From assembly GCA_964562405.1 (NCBI GenBank), contig CAZLTC010000003.1:10356-74355 (forward strand): DNA of 64,000 bases, given 5' to 3'. The translations under genes were made by a program, and so were the position numbers. Positions 26,176-34,817 of the stretch are shown here, one piece after another. The stretch comes from WJLY01 sp964562405 (GTDB lineage: Bacteria > Joyebacterota > Joyebacteria > Joyebacterales > Joyebacteraceae). The stretch's first letter is position 1. Each line of letters begins with the position of its first letter. The notes under the pieces are model-generated. The model was not told the DNA's origin. It saw nothing but the letters and a program-made list of their open reading frames with translations, and did not search any database.

Positions 26176-27348
26176 CTAGGAGTTCCTCTTGAGCTCTTCG
26201 GTCTTGGCGTGCGAGAGCGCGATCAGGTCCTTGCCGGACATCGCCGGCCGCCCGTCGGGCCCGAGCACCGCCATGCGCTCCGTGCAGCTGTAGCACGGGT
26301 CGATGATGGCGAATATGAGGACGGCATCCGAGATCGACTCGCCCTTCACACGCGGCCTGAACGACGGGATGTTGCAGAACGTCGGCGCCCTCATCTTGTG
26401 GCGCTCCGGCATGTTCGTCCCGTTGGACCTGATGAAGTGGAACGTCTCGCCGCGAGGCGCTTCGATGTGGCCGATGCCCTCGCCCCGCGGTATCTCGCGT
26501 ACCTCGTTGGCGATGGGCCCGGACGGGAGCTTGTTGATGCACTGCTTGATGATCTTGACCGACTCGAGCATCTCGAGAAGGCGAACCGCGGCCACCGCCA
26601 GGCAGTCGCCGGCGGGCTGCACGATGACGTTCCAGTCGACCTCGGAGTAGGCGCCGTACGGCTCGTCTCGCCTGACGTCGATGTCCACTCCGGAACCCCT
26701 CGCAGTCGGGCCCAGGGTGCCGTACGCGATGGCGTCCTCCTTCGTGAGGATGCCCACGCCCTTCAAGCGGCCGAGGATGACCGGGTCGTCGAGGATGGCG
26801 TGTAACAGCATCTCGGTCTGCGCGGCGAACTCGTCCATGGCCTTCAGGACGCCCGGCCAGACATCGTCGGGCACGTCGCGCCTGACGCCGCCAGGGCGGT
26901 ACCACGCGTAGTTGTTTCTGTTGCCTGTTATGGCCTCGAGCGCGTCCAGAACGGGCTCGCGGTACTTCCAGCCCCACATGAATACGGTCCAGTACCCGAG
27001 GATGTGCCCGCCGAGACCGACCCAGAGCATGTGGCTGTGAAGTCTCTCCAGCTCGTGCACGATTGTGCGCAGGTAGCGCGCGCGGTCGGTCGGGCCTACG
27101 CCGGCGATGTCCTCCATCGCCCTGCAGGCCGCCCAGGCGTGCGAGGCCGAGCAGATGCCACAGATCCTCTCGACGAGGAACGTGTCCTGGTCGTAGGTCT
27201 TCTCCTGCGCGAGCAGCTCGATGCCCCTGTGGATGCGCCCGAGGTCGATGTCGGCGTCCTCTACCGTCTCACCGTCCACGTAGAGCGAAATGTACTCCGG
27301 TTCCTCAAGGACGGGATGGAACGGGCCGATCGGTATGAGCGTGCTCAT
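26176..27348 (-). CDS. Group 4 [NiFe]-hydrogenase large subunit
   Basis: A 390-residue NuoD-family protein that keeps both nickel-binding cysteine pairs. These are RICGICSASH (Cys63, Cys66) near the N-terminus and DPCYSCTER (Cys352, Cys355) near the C-terminus. All four thiolates needed to hold the NiFe(CN)2CO site are present, so it is a true hydrogenase rather than a complex I NuoD. The subunit resembles MbhL/EchE, catalysing reversible H2 formation from low-potential electrons on the cytoplasmic face. The C-terminal peptide after DPCxxC is about 35 residues, so proteolytic maturation is possible but not certain. It overlaps the NuoC-like neighbour closely (start at 27348, previous stop at 27349). 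Confidence 0.93.
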   Translation of the reverse strand: MSTLIPIGPFHPVLEEPEYISLYVDGETVEDADIDLGRIHRGIELLAQEKTYDQDTFLVERICGICSASHAWAACRAMEDIAGVGPTDRARYLRTIVHELERLHSHMLWVGLGGHILGYWTVFMWGWKYREPVLDALEAITGNRNNYAWYRPGGVRRDVPDDVWPGVLKAMDEFAAQTEMLLHAILDDPVILGRLKGVGILTKEDAIAYGTLGPTARGSGVDIDVRRDEPYGAYSEVDWNVIVQPAGDCLAVAAVRLLEMLESVKIIKQCINKLPSGPIANEVREIPRGEGIGHIEAPRGETFHFIRSNGTNMPERHKMRAPTFCNIPSFRPRVKGESISDAVLIFAIIDPCYSCTERMAVLGPDGRPAMSGKDLIALSHAKTEELKRNS

Positions 27349-27777
27349 CTACTCGTCCCTCCTCATCGCGTGGAAGTCGGCGGGGCGATCGTGCGAGGAG
27401 AGTATCTTCCGGGGGTCCGGGTGTCCGGTGAACTCTACCCCCAGGAAGTCGTAGATCTCTCGCTCGATGAAATCCGCTGCTGGATAGTACTTTGCCAGGG
27501 AGTCGATCTTCGGGAACGGCTTGTCCAGCGTCGTCCTTATGTTCACGACCGTTCCGTCCCTGTCGATGGCGAAGTGATACAGAAGCTCCACACCCGTGCT
27601 CCTGTCGCTGCCCGTCGCGGTCGCCAACCTCCCGTGCGCCACCTCGTACATGTGCCTCGTCACGGGGATCCAGTCGTCGTTCGAAACGGTGACGAACGCG
27701 CGGCGCTCGTTCCGCTCGAAGATGTCGACACGGTCCCCGAACTTGGCCTTGAGTCCCTCAAGAACTTGCTTGCTCAT
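27349..27777 (-). CDS. NuoC/MbhK-like hydrogenase subunit
   Basis: A 142-residue protein of the 30-kDa NADH dehydrogenase subunit C family. LLYHFAID is followed by the diagnostic C-terminal motif AADFIEREIYDFLGVEFTGHPDPRKIL (about residues 100-126). It is a scaffold that packs against the large subunit and carries no cofactor. Its place between the small and large subunit genes matches MbhJ-K-L order. The start ATG is at 27777, 53 bases after the NuoB-like gene. Confidence 0.9.
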   Translation of the reverse strand: MSKQVLEGLKAKFGDRVDIFERNERRAFVTVSNDDWIPVTRHMYEVAHGRLATATGSDRSTGVELLYHFAIDRDGTVVNIRTTLDKPFPKIDSLAKYYPAADFIEREIYDFLGVEFTGHPDPRKILSSHDRPADFHAMRRDE

Positions 27778-27830
27778 TGTCTCGTCACTCCCCTGGCCGT
27801 AACCGTGCGGTCAGCGCGGCAGGCTCGCCC

Positions 27831-28244
27831 CTAGAGCTTCCCAATGAGTTTGACGATGCCATCTATGATCGCCTCGGGCCTCGGGGGACAACCTGGAACG
27901 TATGCGTCCACGGGGATGTGCTTGTCGACAGGCCCCGCGAAGTTGTAGCCGTCTTTGAAGATGCCGCCGGTGCAGCCGCACGCGCCCAGGGCGACGACCG
28001 CCACGGGCTTCGGCGCCTGCTCGTAGGCCTCGATGAGCTGCGGCACGACCTTGCGAGGAACACTTCCCGACACGAGGAGAACGTCGGCGTGCTTGACGCT
28101 CCCAACGAGCTTGATGCCGAAGCGCTCCACGTCGTACTTCGGGCACAGGCAGTCAAGGACTTCTATGTCGCAGTTGTTGCAGGCTCCGGCGTTCAGGTGG
28201 AAGACCCACAGCGACTTCTTGAATCCCCATTTGGTAGCACCCAT
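27831..28244 (-). CDS. NuoB/MbhJ-like [NiFe]-hydrogenase small subunit
   Basis: A 137-residue protein with the NuoB-type [4Fe-4S] ligand set: Cys22 and Cys25 (AGACNNCDIE), a Cys in VALGACGCTGG (about 88-91) and a Cys in VPGCPPRPEAI (about 118). The cluster passes electrons to the NiFe centre of the adjacent large subunit. Extra cysteines (DCLCPKYD) lie beside the first pair, as in EchC/MbhJ. It is cytoplasmic and membrane-associated through the NuoH-like subunit encoded just upstream (21-base gap). Confidence 0.92.
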   Translation of the reverse strand: MGATKWGFKKSLWVFHLNAGACNNCDIEVLDCLCPKYDVERFGIKLVGSVKHADVLLVSGSVPRKVVPQLIEAYEQAPKPVAVVALGACGCTGGIFKDGYNFAGPVDKHIPVDAYVPGCPPRPEAIIDGIVKLIGKL

Positions 28245-28265
28245 TCGTTCACCGCTCCGTTCGAT

Positions 28266-29204
28266 CTAGAACCCCGCTATCGCGAAAACCATGCCGATGA
28301 TGGCGAGGACGGTGACAGGTCCCCAGAAGAAACGCACGGCCTGGTCGATCCTCACCCTGGGATTCGTGTTCTTTATGAGTACCGCGACGGTCACGATGAT
28401 CACGTACTTGACGATCGTGTAGAGCAGACCCCACCCGGTCAGCTGCAGGCCGCCCCAGAAGATGGTGATGAAGAGAATGGGCAGCGTGAAGAGCATCATC
28501 GCCTGGGTGACCTTCACGACGGCCAGCGCCGGGCCCGAGTACTCCATGTGCGTCCCGTCCATCAGCTCGGTCTCCGCCTCCGGAATGTCGAAGGGCGGGT
28601 AGGTAAGCTTGGCCTGCATGCAGAGCAGGCAAACGATGAACGCGATGATGCAGGACGGGTTGCCGAGCAGGACGCCGTGAGCATCCTGGTAGTTGATGAT
28701 GGCGTCCAGCCTGAGCGTCATCGGCGAGATCTTCGTGACGGCCGTGAAGATGGCGATCACAAAGGGTAGCTCGTAGGCCAGCACCAGCTTCATCTCCCGG
28801 CTCGCGCCCACGCTCGATAGCGGATTGGACGAGGCGGACGCGCCGATGATCATCCCGAGAGACGGGATGGTGAGCAGATAGATGACCGCGATCAGGTCGC
28901 CCACGAACCCGACATCCTTCATGTTCGTGAGCCACAGCAGCATCGACACGACACCGACCGCCGCGAGACCGGCCAGAGGGGCCAGCAGGAACCCGGTCCT
29001 CTTCGCGCCCTCGGGGATCACGATCTCCTTCCCCATTAGCTTGAGGATGTCCGCGAAGGGCTGATACCACGGTGGTCCGACCCTCCACTGCACACGCGCG
29101 CTGACCTTCCTGTCCACCCACGTGGTCAGAAGGCCGACCGCGGCCGTGAACAAGAGGCCTGGGAAGATCAGGAAGTAGAAAACCATGCTCAGTGTCGAAG
29201 CCAT
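28266..29204 (-). CDS. NuoH/MbhM-like membrane anchor subunit
   Basis: A 312-residue protein with about eight membrane helices, of the NADH dehydrogenase subunit 1 family. Diagnostic segments are WVDRKVSARVQWRVGPPWYQPFADILKLMGKE near the N-terminus and PPFDIPEAETELMDGTHMEYSG in the middle; the Glu-rich loop lines the quinone-like cavity. In hydrogenases it anchors the soluble arm and couples electron transfer to the antiporter modules. It is the gene between the polyferredoxin and the small subunit. Confidence 0.92.
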   Translation of the reverse strand: MASTLSMVFYFLIFPGLLFTAAVGLLTTWVDRKVSARVQWRVGPPWYQPFADILKLMGKEIVIPEGAKRTGFLLAPLAGLAAVGVVSMLLWLTNMKDVGFVGDLIAVIYLLTIPSLGMIIGASASSNPLSSVGASREMKLVLAYELPFVIAIFTAVTKISPMTLRLDAIINYQDAHGVLLGNPSCIIAFIVCLLCMQAKLTYPPFDIPEAETELMDGTHMEYSGPALAVVKVTQAMMLFTLPILFITIFWGGLQLTGWGLLYTIVKYVIIVTVAVLIKNTNPRVRIDQAVRFFWGPVTVLAIIGMVFAIAGF

Positions 29205-29252
29205 CCTGTTACCTCTCCGTTGGTCCTAGCGAAGCATCCGGAACCGAGAGCC

Positions 29253-29735
29253 CTAGCGCTGACGCCGCACCGTCTTCTCCACGGAACGACCGCCCCTCAT
29301 CGGTCTGCCTTTCTGAGCCTCGATGTCGCTTATGTCCTCGAAGGTCCTCGCCCCCGACACGCACGTCCCGGCGCACATCGAGTCCTTACCGTCGAGCGTC
29401 CGCCAGCTGCAGAGGTCGCACTTGGGCATCGTGTGGCGTGTCTTGATGAGGTCGATGGCCCCGAACGGGCACGCCTGCGCGCACGACGTGCAGCCGCTGC
29501 ACTTGATATTGCTGCGGATCACGAGCCCGTCGTCCCGCCGCTTGATGGCCTCCTGCGGGCACGCGGCCTCGCAGAGGGGCTGCTCGCAGTGCCTGCAGTT
29601 CATCTGCAGCACCGTGTTAACCAGAACCTGCGAGGCCTCGAGATGATCCTGGTCGTTGTGAGAATAGAAGCACGCCGCGATACAGCTCCTGCAGCTGATG
29701 CAGCGTCCGTAGTCCAGGACATTCCTCTTGTTCAT
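29253..29735 (-). CDS. Polyferredoxin electron-transfer subunit (HycB/HydN type)
   Basis: A 160-residue protein with sixteen cysteines arranged for four [4Fe-4S] clusters: CISCRSCIAAC, CRHCEQPLCEAACP, CSGCTSCAQACP and CDLC...CAGTC. This is the layout of the iron-sulfur subunit of DMSO reductase/formate dehydrogenase systems. It probably relays electrons between the molybdopterin-type protein encoded just before it and the hydrogenase. The ATG at 29735-29733 is preceded by GGGAGA; an upstream 17-codon extension lacks a ribosome-binding site. The C-terminus is basic (GRPMRGGRSVEKTVRRQR). Confidence 0.88.
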   Translation of the reverse strand: MNKRNVLDYGRCISCRSCIAACFYSHNDQDHLEASQVLVNTVLQMNCRHCEQPLCEAACPQEAIKRRDDGLVIRSNIKCSGCTSCAQACPFGAIDLIKTRHTMPKCDLCSWRTLDGKDSMCAGTCVSGARTFEDISDIEAQKGRPMRGGRSVEKTVRRQR

Positions 29736-29789
29736 CCAGATCTCCCGGTATGAGCGGCGCGGGCGGTCAAGACCCCACGCCCACACCTT

Positions 29790-31472
29790 CTACGCCTCGG
29801 CCGTCACCTTCGCCCTGGAGGCGGAAACGTCGAACCACCTCGTGCTCGGATTGGCCGTCCACTTCAGAAGACCCCTGGCGTCGGGCACGTAGCTCGGAAT
29901 CGCTACAAGGCCGCCGGGCATCCTGCTCGTGACTATCGCGATGATGCGTGTCTCGCCACGGTCGGTCGAGAGTGACACCGTGGACCCCTGTTCAACCTCG
30001 AGGTCGCCTGCGGCGCCCTCGCCGATCCAGATCTCGCAGTACGGCGAGATCGACTGGGCGAAGCTCATGCGTCCCGTTATGGTGCCGTCCCATCTGTGGA
30101 GCGGGCTTATGCCCTCGACGAGACAGAGCTCGCCGTCCTTCGACGAGGCGGGACGACTCAGCGCGCCGGCGACGTCGACCTGGAGCGGCGGGTGCTCCGC
30201 TACCGCAACCTTGCCCAACGTCGCGCCTAGCTCTTTCGCGATCGCCGCGAGCATCTCGCGGACCGGGGCCGCGTCGCCCTGGGGCGCCGTGACCGGCGAC
30301 ACCGAGGTTGCAATCCCGAAGGACGCCGAATAGCTCCCCTCGATCTCGGTCCACACCGCCTGTGGCAATCCCACGTCACTGTGCTTCGTCACGTCGTTCT
30401 CGAACACCGACGACGCGACGAGAAGCTCGAGCCCCTCGACATCGTCTGCGCCGAGCGCGCCGGGATACAGCTGAAGGATATCGGGGCCGAGAACAAGCAG
30501 CCCCTTTATGGTTCCATCGGACACACCCTTGAGGATCTCAGGCACCGTCCGTGCCGAGCCGACGCGCTCGAACGCGCCTATCGCGTTGCCCCCTCGGAAG
30601 AGCGGCGCGTACTTGCCGCCAACGGCCTTCGCGAGATCGGACGCGAGCTTACCAATGAGATATCCGGACGTCGAGTCTCCGAGTCTGGAGGAGGCCATGA
30701 CCACGACCTTCCCCTGCTCCTTGATATGCTTGGCAAGCGACACAAACTCGCGCTCAGACATGCCCGCGGCTTCCGCCGCTTTCGCCGCCGATACGTCCGG
30801 GGCACCCTGCGTGTTCATCGCGCGGAGCAATCCGCCCAGCACCACGGGCTCGGCGCCCGGGGCGGGCGTCATCTGCCTGTCGGCGAACCAGTCGGTGTTG
30901 CTGCGATACGGGTTGATCGTGAAGATGCGGTTCGAGCGTGTGCGGTGGCGCGCCTCGATGACGCGCTTGGCGATGCACGGGTGGCCCCAGAAGACGTCGC
31001 CTATCAGGATGAAGCACTCACCGGCGTCCACATCCTCGGGGGTCGCGTCGCCCGCCCCGCCTCCCATGAGGAGGGGAAAGTCGTTGCCGTCGTAGGCGAC
31101 GGCTATGTTGCTGGTCCCGAGCGAAGCTGCGAACGACGCGGCCGCCTCGTAATCCTCGTTGGAAAGCTCGGTCCCGACGATCACGCCCAGCGCTTCGCCG
31201 CCCTTGCTCTCCTTTATCTCGACAAGCTTGCCCGCGGCCTTGGTCACACCGCTCGCCCACGGAACCCTTCGCCTGTTGACCGTCGCCGCGAGGAACCTCT
31301 TGGGGTGCGTCAGCAGCTCGTGGTTGTAGTGTCCGCGGACGCACAGCGCGCCCCGGTTCTGACGCGCCTCGGGATCGAAATCGACCCGGACAGGTACGCC
31401 CGCGTCCACCTCCATCGCGAACCCGCACTGGAGGGAACAGAAGAGACACGACGCCTTCTTGATCTCTGGCAT
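29790..31472 (-). CDS. Molybdopterin oxidoreductase-like subunit (NuoG/FwdB-like), active-site ligand not visible
   Basis: A 560-residue protein of the bis-MGD oxidoreductase superfamily. The N-terminus has the [4Fe-4S] motif CLFCSLQC (Cys9, 12, 16), with the fourth Cys in GALCVRGH (about 44). The Rossmann-like domains follow (CFILIGDVFWGHPCIAKRVIEA, resembling the VxGxNPxxxHP region), and a C-terminal dinucleotide-binding barrel (ISPLHRWDGTITGRM onward). Where formate dehydrogenases have Cys or Sec on molybdenum, this protein reads SNIAVAYDGNDFPL, so no thiolate or selenolate is evident. It may be an electron-transfer or structural subunit like NuoG, rather than a formate dehydrogenase. It is shorter than FdhA (about 700). 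Confidence 0.78.
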   Translation of the reverse strand: MPEIKKASCLFCSLQCGFAMEVDAGVPVRVDFDPEARQNRGALCVRGHYNHELLTHPKRFLAATVNRRRVPWASGVTKAAGKLVEIKESKGGEALGVIVGTELSNEDYEAAASFAASLGTSNIAVAYDGNDFPLLMGGGAGDATPEDVDAGECFILIGDVFWGHPCIAKRVIEARHRTRSNRIFTINPYRSNTDWFADRQMTPAPGAEPVVLGGLLRAMNTQGAPDVSAAKAAEAAGMSEREFVSLAKHIKEQGKVVVMASSRLGDSTSGYLIGKLASDLAKAVGGKYAPLFRGGNAIGAFERVGSARTVPEILKGVSDGTIKGLLVLGPDILQLYPGALGADDVEGLELLVASSVFENDVTKHSDVGLPQAVWTEIEGSYSASFGIATSVSPVTAPQGDAAPVREMLAAIAKELGATLGKVAVAEHPPLQVDVAGALSRPASSKDGELCLVEGISPLHRWDGTITGRMSFAQSISPYCEIWIGEGAAGDLEVEQGSTVSLSTDRGETRIIAIVTSRMPGGLVAIPSYVPDARGLLKWTANPSTRWFDVSASRAKVTAEA

Positions 31473-31500
31473 GTCGGTTAACCTCTCAAGCGAGAAGCCC

Positions 31501-32346
31501 CTAGAACGGATCTTCGAACTTCGCCACCTGCGCCGCGGTCATGACGGGGCCGTCCTTGCAGATGTAGTGCTCGCCCATCATGCAGTGCCCGCACTTGCCG
31601 AGCCCGCAGCTCATGTTCCGCTCCATCGAGTGATAGATGTTCTCGGGCTTGAAGCCTTTCTGGAGAAGCACCATGTTCACGAACTTGAGCATGATCGGAG
31701 GCCCGCATACACACGCCACGGCGCTCGGGGCGTGGAACGGAAGCTCCTCGACGTCGACCGTCGTTATCATGGGCAGGCCGTCCAGCAGCACGGTCACGAC
31801 GCCGACCGTGCCTTTCCACTCGGGATGCGGCTCGTCTATAGTAAGGAGGACCTCGGTGTTCTTCTTCTTCTCCCACTCGGGGAGCAGGTCCTTGTAGACG
31901 ATGTCCTCCGGTGTCCTGGAGCCGTAGCGTATCGAGATCTTCTTGAACTTGTCGATCTCGTCGAAGAGCGCGAGGATGAGCGAACGCAGCGGCGCCAGGC
32001 CGACGCCGCCTCCCACGATGAGGATCTCCTTGCCGTAGAAGTCCTGCATATTGTAGCCGTTGCCGTACGGGCCGCGGATCCCGACCGTGTCCCCCACCTT
32101 CATCTTCTCGAGCGCCTGCGTCACTGCCCCCACGCGCATGATGGTGATCTCGAGGGTGTCCTTCACGTTGGGGTTGGATGACGGCGTGAACGGCGCCTCG
32201 CCGACTCCCGGCACGGTCAGCTCGACGAACTGGCCGGCCTCGAACGTGACCGGCTCCTTGGGACGGAACCGATACGTCGTGATGTTCGGCGTCTCGGGCT
32301 TGATATCCTCGATCACGCTCTCGATTGGCCTGTACAGATTCTTCAT
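31501..32346 (-). CDS. FAD/NAD(P)-binding [2Fe-2S] subunit (sulfhydrogenase gamma/HydG-like)
   Basis: A 281-residue flavoprotein of the ferredoxin-NADP reductase type. TTYRFRPKEPVTFEAGQFVEL is the FAD-binding barrel, and LIVGGGVGLAPLRSLI is the NAD(P)-binding motif. The C-terminal cysteine group in MSCGLGKCGHCMMGEHYIC holds a [2Fe-2S] cluster. This matches the gamma subunit of Pyrococcus sulfhydrogenase and PyrK-like diaphorases. It should move electrons between NAD(P)H and iron-sulfur subunits. It overlaps the HydB-like stop by four bases, so the two form a unit. The longer upstream frame is rejected. Confidence 0.88.
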   Translation of the reverse strand: MKNLYRPIESVIEDIKPETPNITTYRFRPKEPVTFEAGQFVELTVPGVGEAPFTPSSNPNVKDTLEITIMRVGAVTQALEKMKVGDTVGIRGPYGNGYNMQDFYGKEILIVGGGVGLAPLRSLILALFDEIDKFKKISIRYGSRTPEDIVYKDLLPEWEKKKNTEVLLTIDEPHPEWKGTVGVVTVLLDGLPMITTVDVEELPFHAPSAVACVCGPPIMLKFVNMVLLQKGFKPENIYHSMERNMSCGLGKCGHCMMGEHYICKDGPVMTAAQVAKFEDPF

Positions 32347-33410
32347 GCCTTCGCCTTCTCCGTGAGGACGTGCTTGATGGCCTCTCTCATGTCGATCCTG
32401 CCCATGCACACGTCGATGCATCTGCCGCACCCGGTGCACGTAACGAGGCCGTATCTGTCTCGCGTGTACTCGAACTTGCAGCGAAGTCTGTTGCGCAGTC
32501 TCTCGGCGAGCGCGGGCCTGGAGTTCCCGCCGCCTCCGGTTCGCGCGAAGCCGATGGACAGGCAGGTGTCCCAGTTGCGCGTGCGCTCGTATCCGCCCGT
32601 GGCGCGCTGGTCTACCAGCAGGAAGCACGTGCAGGTCGGGCAGCATCGATTGCAGGCCGAGCAGGCCACGCAGTTCTGGGTCACCTCCATCCAGGACTCG
32701 AGCGTCCCTTCGAGGTCGTACTTGTCGTACTGCTCGTCGACCGCGAACTCGGCGTTGTGGCGGTTGATCGCCTCGGCCACCGAATTGCGATTGCGATTGC
32801 GCTCGTCGAGATGCTCGGGACGGACCTCCATGAGCAGGTCGTCGTTCCCGGCCAGAAGCTTTTCGCCCTTCTCGGAACCGACCGTCACGATGAAGCCCGA
32901 CTCGATCGGGGCGAGATTCAGGTCGAACCCGTCCTTGGGATAAGGCTCGCCGCCGACGCGCGTGCAGAAGCAGGTCTCCTTGGCCGCGGTGCAGTCGAGC
33001 GACACGATGAACGCATTCTCACGCTTCTCGATGTAGAACGGGTCGTCGTACTCCTCGGTGAAGTACTTCGTGCTCCAGTAGACCTTGTCGAACTTCTGGA
33101 GTCCTCTGACGTCGCAGGCCCTCGGCCCAACGATGACCGTCGACGGCGCATCCACGTGCGCCTCAGCTTCACTCGACGGGTACTTCGCGACGACCTCGCG
33201 TGGGTAGAAGAGGAACGACTTGGGAGGATGAGCGGGCGCCGCGCCCTGGAGGTGCACGTTCTCTGGAACCACGTCGCCGACGAGCTCGTAGTCGGGCGTC
33301 TCCTCGTGGTTCATGATGTCGAACGTCACCGGGACGTAGACGCGATGGTCCTTGGCCCACCTCCCGATCAGCTTCAAGAGGTTCTCTCTTCCGATGAAGA
33401 CTTCTCTCAT
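32343..33410 (-). CDS. [4Fe-4S] subunit, sulfhydrogenase beta (HydB)-like
   Basis: A 355-residue iron-sulfur protein, first gene of the operon. The start is ATG 33410-33408, with GAGGG upstream. The N-terminal ~200 residues match the HydB/FrhB-associated domain (TVIVGPRACDVRGLQKFDKVYWS). Two ferredoxin motifs follow: CVACSACNRCCPTC (about 240-253) and CTGCGRCIDVC (about 324-334). In sulfhydrogenases this beta subunit links the flavin subunit to the hydrogenase. Here it would connect NAD(P)H chemistry to the membrane-bound hydrogenase. The promoter should lie in the 350-base region upstream. Confidence 0.87.
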   Translation of the reverse strand: MREVFIGRENLLKLIGRWAKDHRVYVPVTFDIMNHEETPDYELVGDVVPENVHLQGAAPAHPPKSFLFYPREVVAKYPSSEAEAHVDAPSTVIVGPRACDVRGLQKFDKVYWSTKYFTEEYDDPFYIEKRENAFIVSLDCTAAKETCFCTRVGGEPYPKDGFDLNLAPIESGFIVTVGSEKGEKLLAGNDDLLMEVRPEHLDERNRNRNSVAEAINRHNAEFAVDEQYDKYDLEGTLESWMEVTQNCVACSACNRCCPTCTCFLLVDQRATGGYERTRNWDTCLSIGFARTGGGGNSRPALAERLRNRLRCKFEYTRDRYGLVTCTGCGRCIDVCMGRIDMREAIKHVLTEKAKA

Positions 33411-33760
33411 CGTGCCATGCCCTCTCAGTTTGGAGTGACGCGACAGTCGCTTCCGGGCCCGGTGCTCACGTAGGAGCGGCGCGCGACCCTCATCCGTCCC
33501 CGGCCATGCAGAGACCCCGCGCCGCTCCCGTATCGGGAACGGGCCCGGGGTCAGATCATATGCCGCGCGCGGGCAGAAAAAGGCGTGACGCCCAAGCCTG
33601 CAAGTAACACTCAGCCCTTCCACTGATTGCTGCTCGCGGGTCGAACGAAGCCCCAACCTCTGCGAAGATAGTACCGGGTCGGGGATTATGGTCACAGGGA
33701 GTTTATCGTCGGAAGCTCATATGCGTCAAGCGTAAAGACCCGCATGTTCCCGGAGGCGGA
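33411..33760. repeat. Intergenic region with a palindromic GC-rich element
   Basis: A 350-base stretch upstream of the hydrogenase operon. It contains an 11-bp inverted pair, GGAGCGGCGCG (33473-33483) and CGCGCCGCTCC (33518-33528). Two CCGGGCCCGG-like palindromes (around 33453-33462 and 33541-33550) and a TCCCGTATCGGGA hairpin accompany it. On the minus strand it reads LTPGPFPIRERRG in one frame, a translation often seen from dispersed intergenic palindromes. No gene is visible. The hydrogenase promoter probably lies here, but I could not pick boxes. Confidence 0.5.
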
Positions 33761-34813
33761 CTACTCCTTGGGAGAGAGGAATCTGAGGTCGAGCGCGCCG
33801 TCGCCGGCCTTCTTGTCGAACACGTACTTGCGCACGCGCGCGAGGACCTTCTCCATGGTCTCCAGATACATGCGCTCCCGAACTGCCGACGGGGTCTTCC
33901 GGTATTCGGTGCTTATCGCGCGGAAGCGCTGCGCTTCGCCCTCCGCCCTCGAGATCTTCTCTGAACGGTAGCCGGTCGCTGATGCGAGAAGACCCGCCGC
34001 ATCGCCCCTTGCGGTGGGAACGACGCGGTTCTGGTATCCCTCCGCCTCCTGGATGATCCTGTTCCGGTCCTCGCGGGCGCTCGCGACCTCTCTGAACGCG
34101 TCGGCGACCTCGCGCGGAGGGTTGGTCTCCTGCAGGTGCGCGGCCACGATCTCGATGCCCGCGCCGTACTCGTCCAGCACCACCTGCGCTCGCTCCTTAA
34201 CGGCGGTGGCTATCTCGACCCTCGCGGTCGTGAGGATATCATCGACCGGCATGCGGCTGATCTTCTCGGTGAGCACGGACTCGCCGACACGCCTCACCAG
34301 CCAGTGCGGCTCCTCACAGGCGAACAGAAAGTTCTCGGGGGACTTGACGACGTACTGTATCAGAAGCTGTATCTCTATGATGTTCTCATCGCCCGTGACG
34401 AACTGGGCCTCGCGCGGCTCGGGTGTCAGTCCGCGAAGCTGGTCTATGATCTTGTAGCCCACGCTCATGCGCTTGATCGAGGTCACCTGCGGCGTATCAA
34501 CGACATCGACCGGCCAGGGGATCCTGTAGTGGATCCCGGGCGCTACCGACGATCGGACCACGCGACCGAATCGGCGTACGACCCCTCGCTCATCCGACTG
34601 GACTACGTAGATGCCGGAGAGGAGATACAGACCGACTGCCGCGAGAAGGGTCAGCCGCGCCATCCGCCTCACGCGCGAGAACCCGGCCGACATGTCGGAG
34701 CGCATGGTCACCACGGTCGCTCCGCCATCGCCACCCGCGACGCGCTCGAGGCCTTCGCCCGCGCTCCCCCGCGCGTCTCCCGGCCCGCCGTCTCTCTGGC
34801 CCGGACCCTCCAT
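33761..34813 (-). CDS. hflK: HflK-like SPFH/band 7 protein
   Basis: A 350-residue protein with a Gly/Asp-rich N-terminus as in HflK, one membrane helix at about 50-70 (MARLTLLAAVGLYLLSGIYVV), and an SPFH domain. ERGVVRRFGRVVRSSVAPGIHYRIPWPVD opens the domain. The VASAREDRNRIIQEAEGY stretch with VVPTARGDAAGLL is the typical C-terminal SPFH helix. HflK forms a membrane complex with HflC that surrounds and modulates the FtsH protease. It starts 4 bases after the hflC stop. Confidence 0.88.
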   Translation of the reverse strand: MEGPGQRDGGPGDARGSAGEGLERVAGGDGGATVVTMRSDMSAGFSRVRRMARLTLLAAVGLYLLSGIYVVQSDERGVVRRFGRVVRSSVAPGIHYRIPWPVDVVDTPQVTSIKRMSVGYKIIDQLRGLTPEPREAQFVTGDENIIEIQLLIQYVVKSPENFLFACEEPHWLVRRVGESVLTEKISRMPVDDILTTARVEIATAVKERAQVVLDEYGAGIEIVAAHLQETNPPREVADAFREVASAREDRNRIIQEAEGYQNRVVPTARGDAAGLLASATGYRSEKISRAEGEAQRFRAISTEYRKTPSAVRERMYLETMEKVLARVRKYVFDKKAGDGALDLRFLSPKE

Positions 34814-34817
34814 TCGA

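Noticed and set aside
24263..26977. A 904-codon fused frame joining the NuoL-like subunit to sequence within the large-subunit gene
   Set aside because: The extra N-terminal part is an out-of-frame reading of the hydrogenase large subunit. The real ATG is at 26158.
29790..31472. Catalytic formate dehydrogenase
   Set aside because: The Cys/Sec ligand region is missing and the protein is short, so only family membership is claimed.
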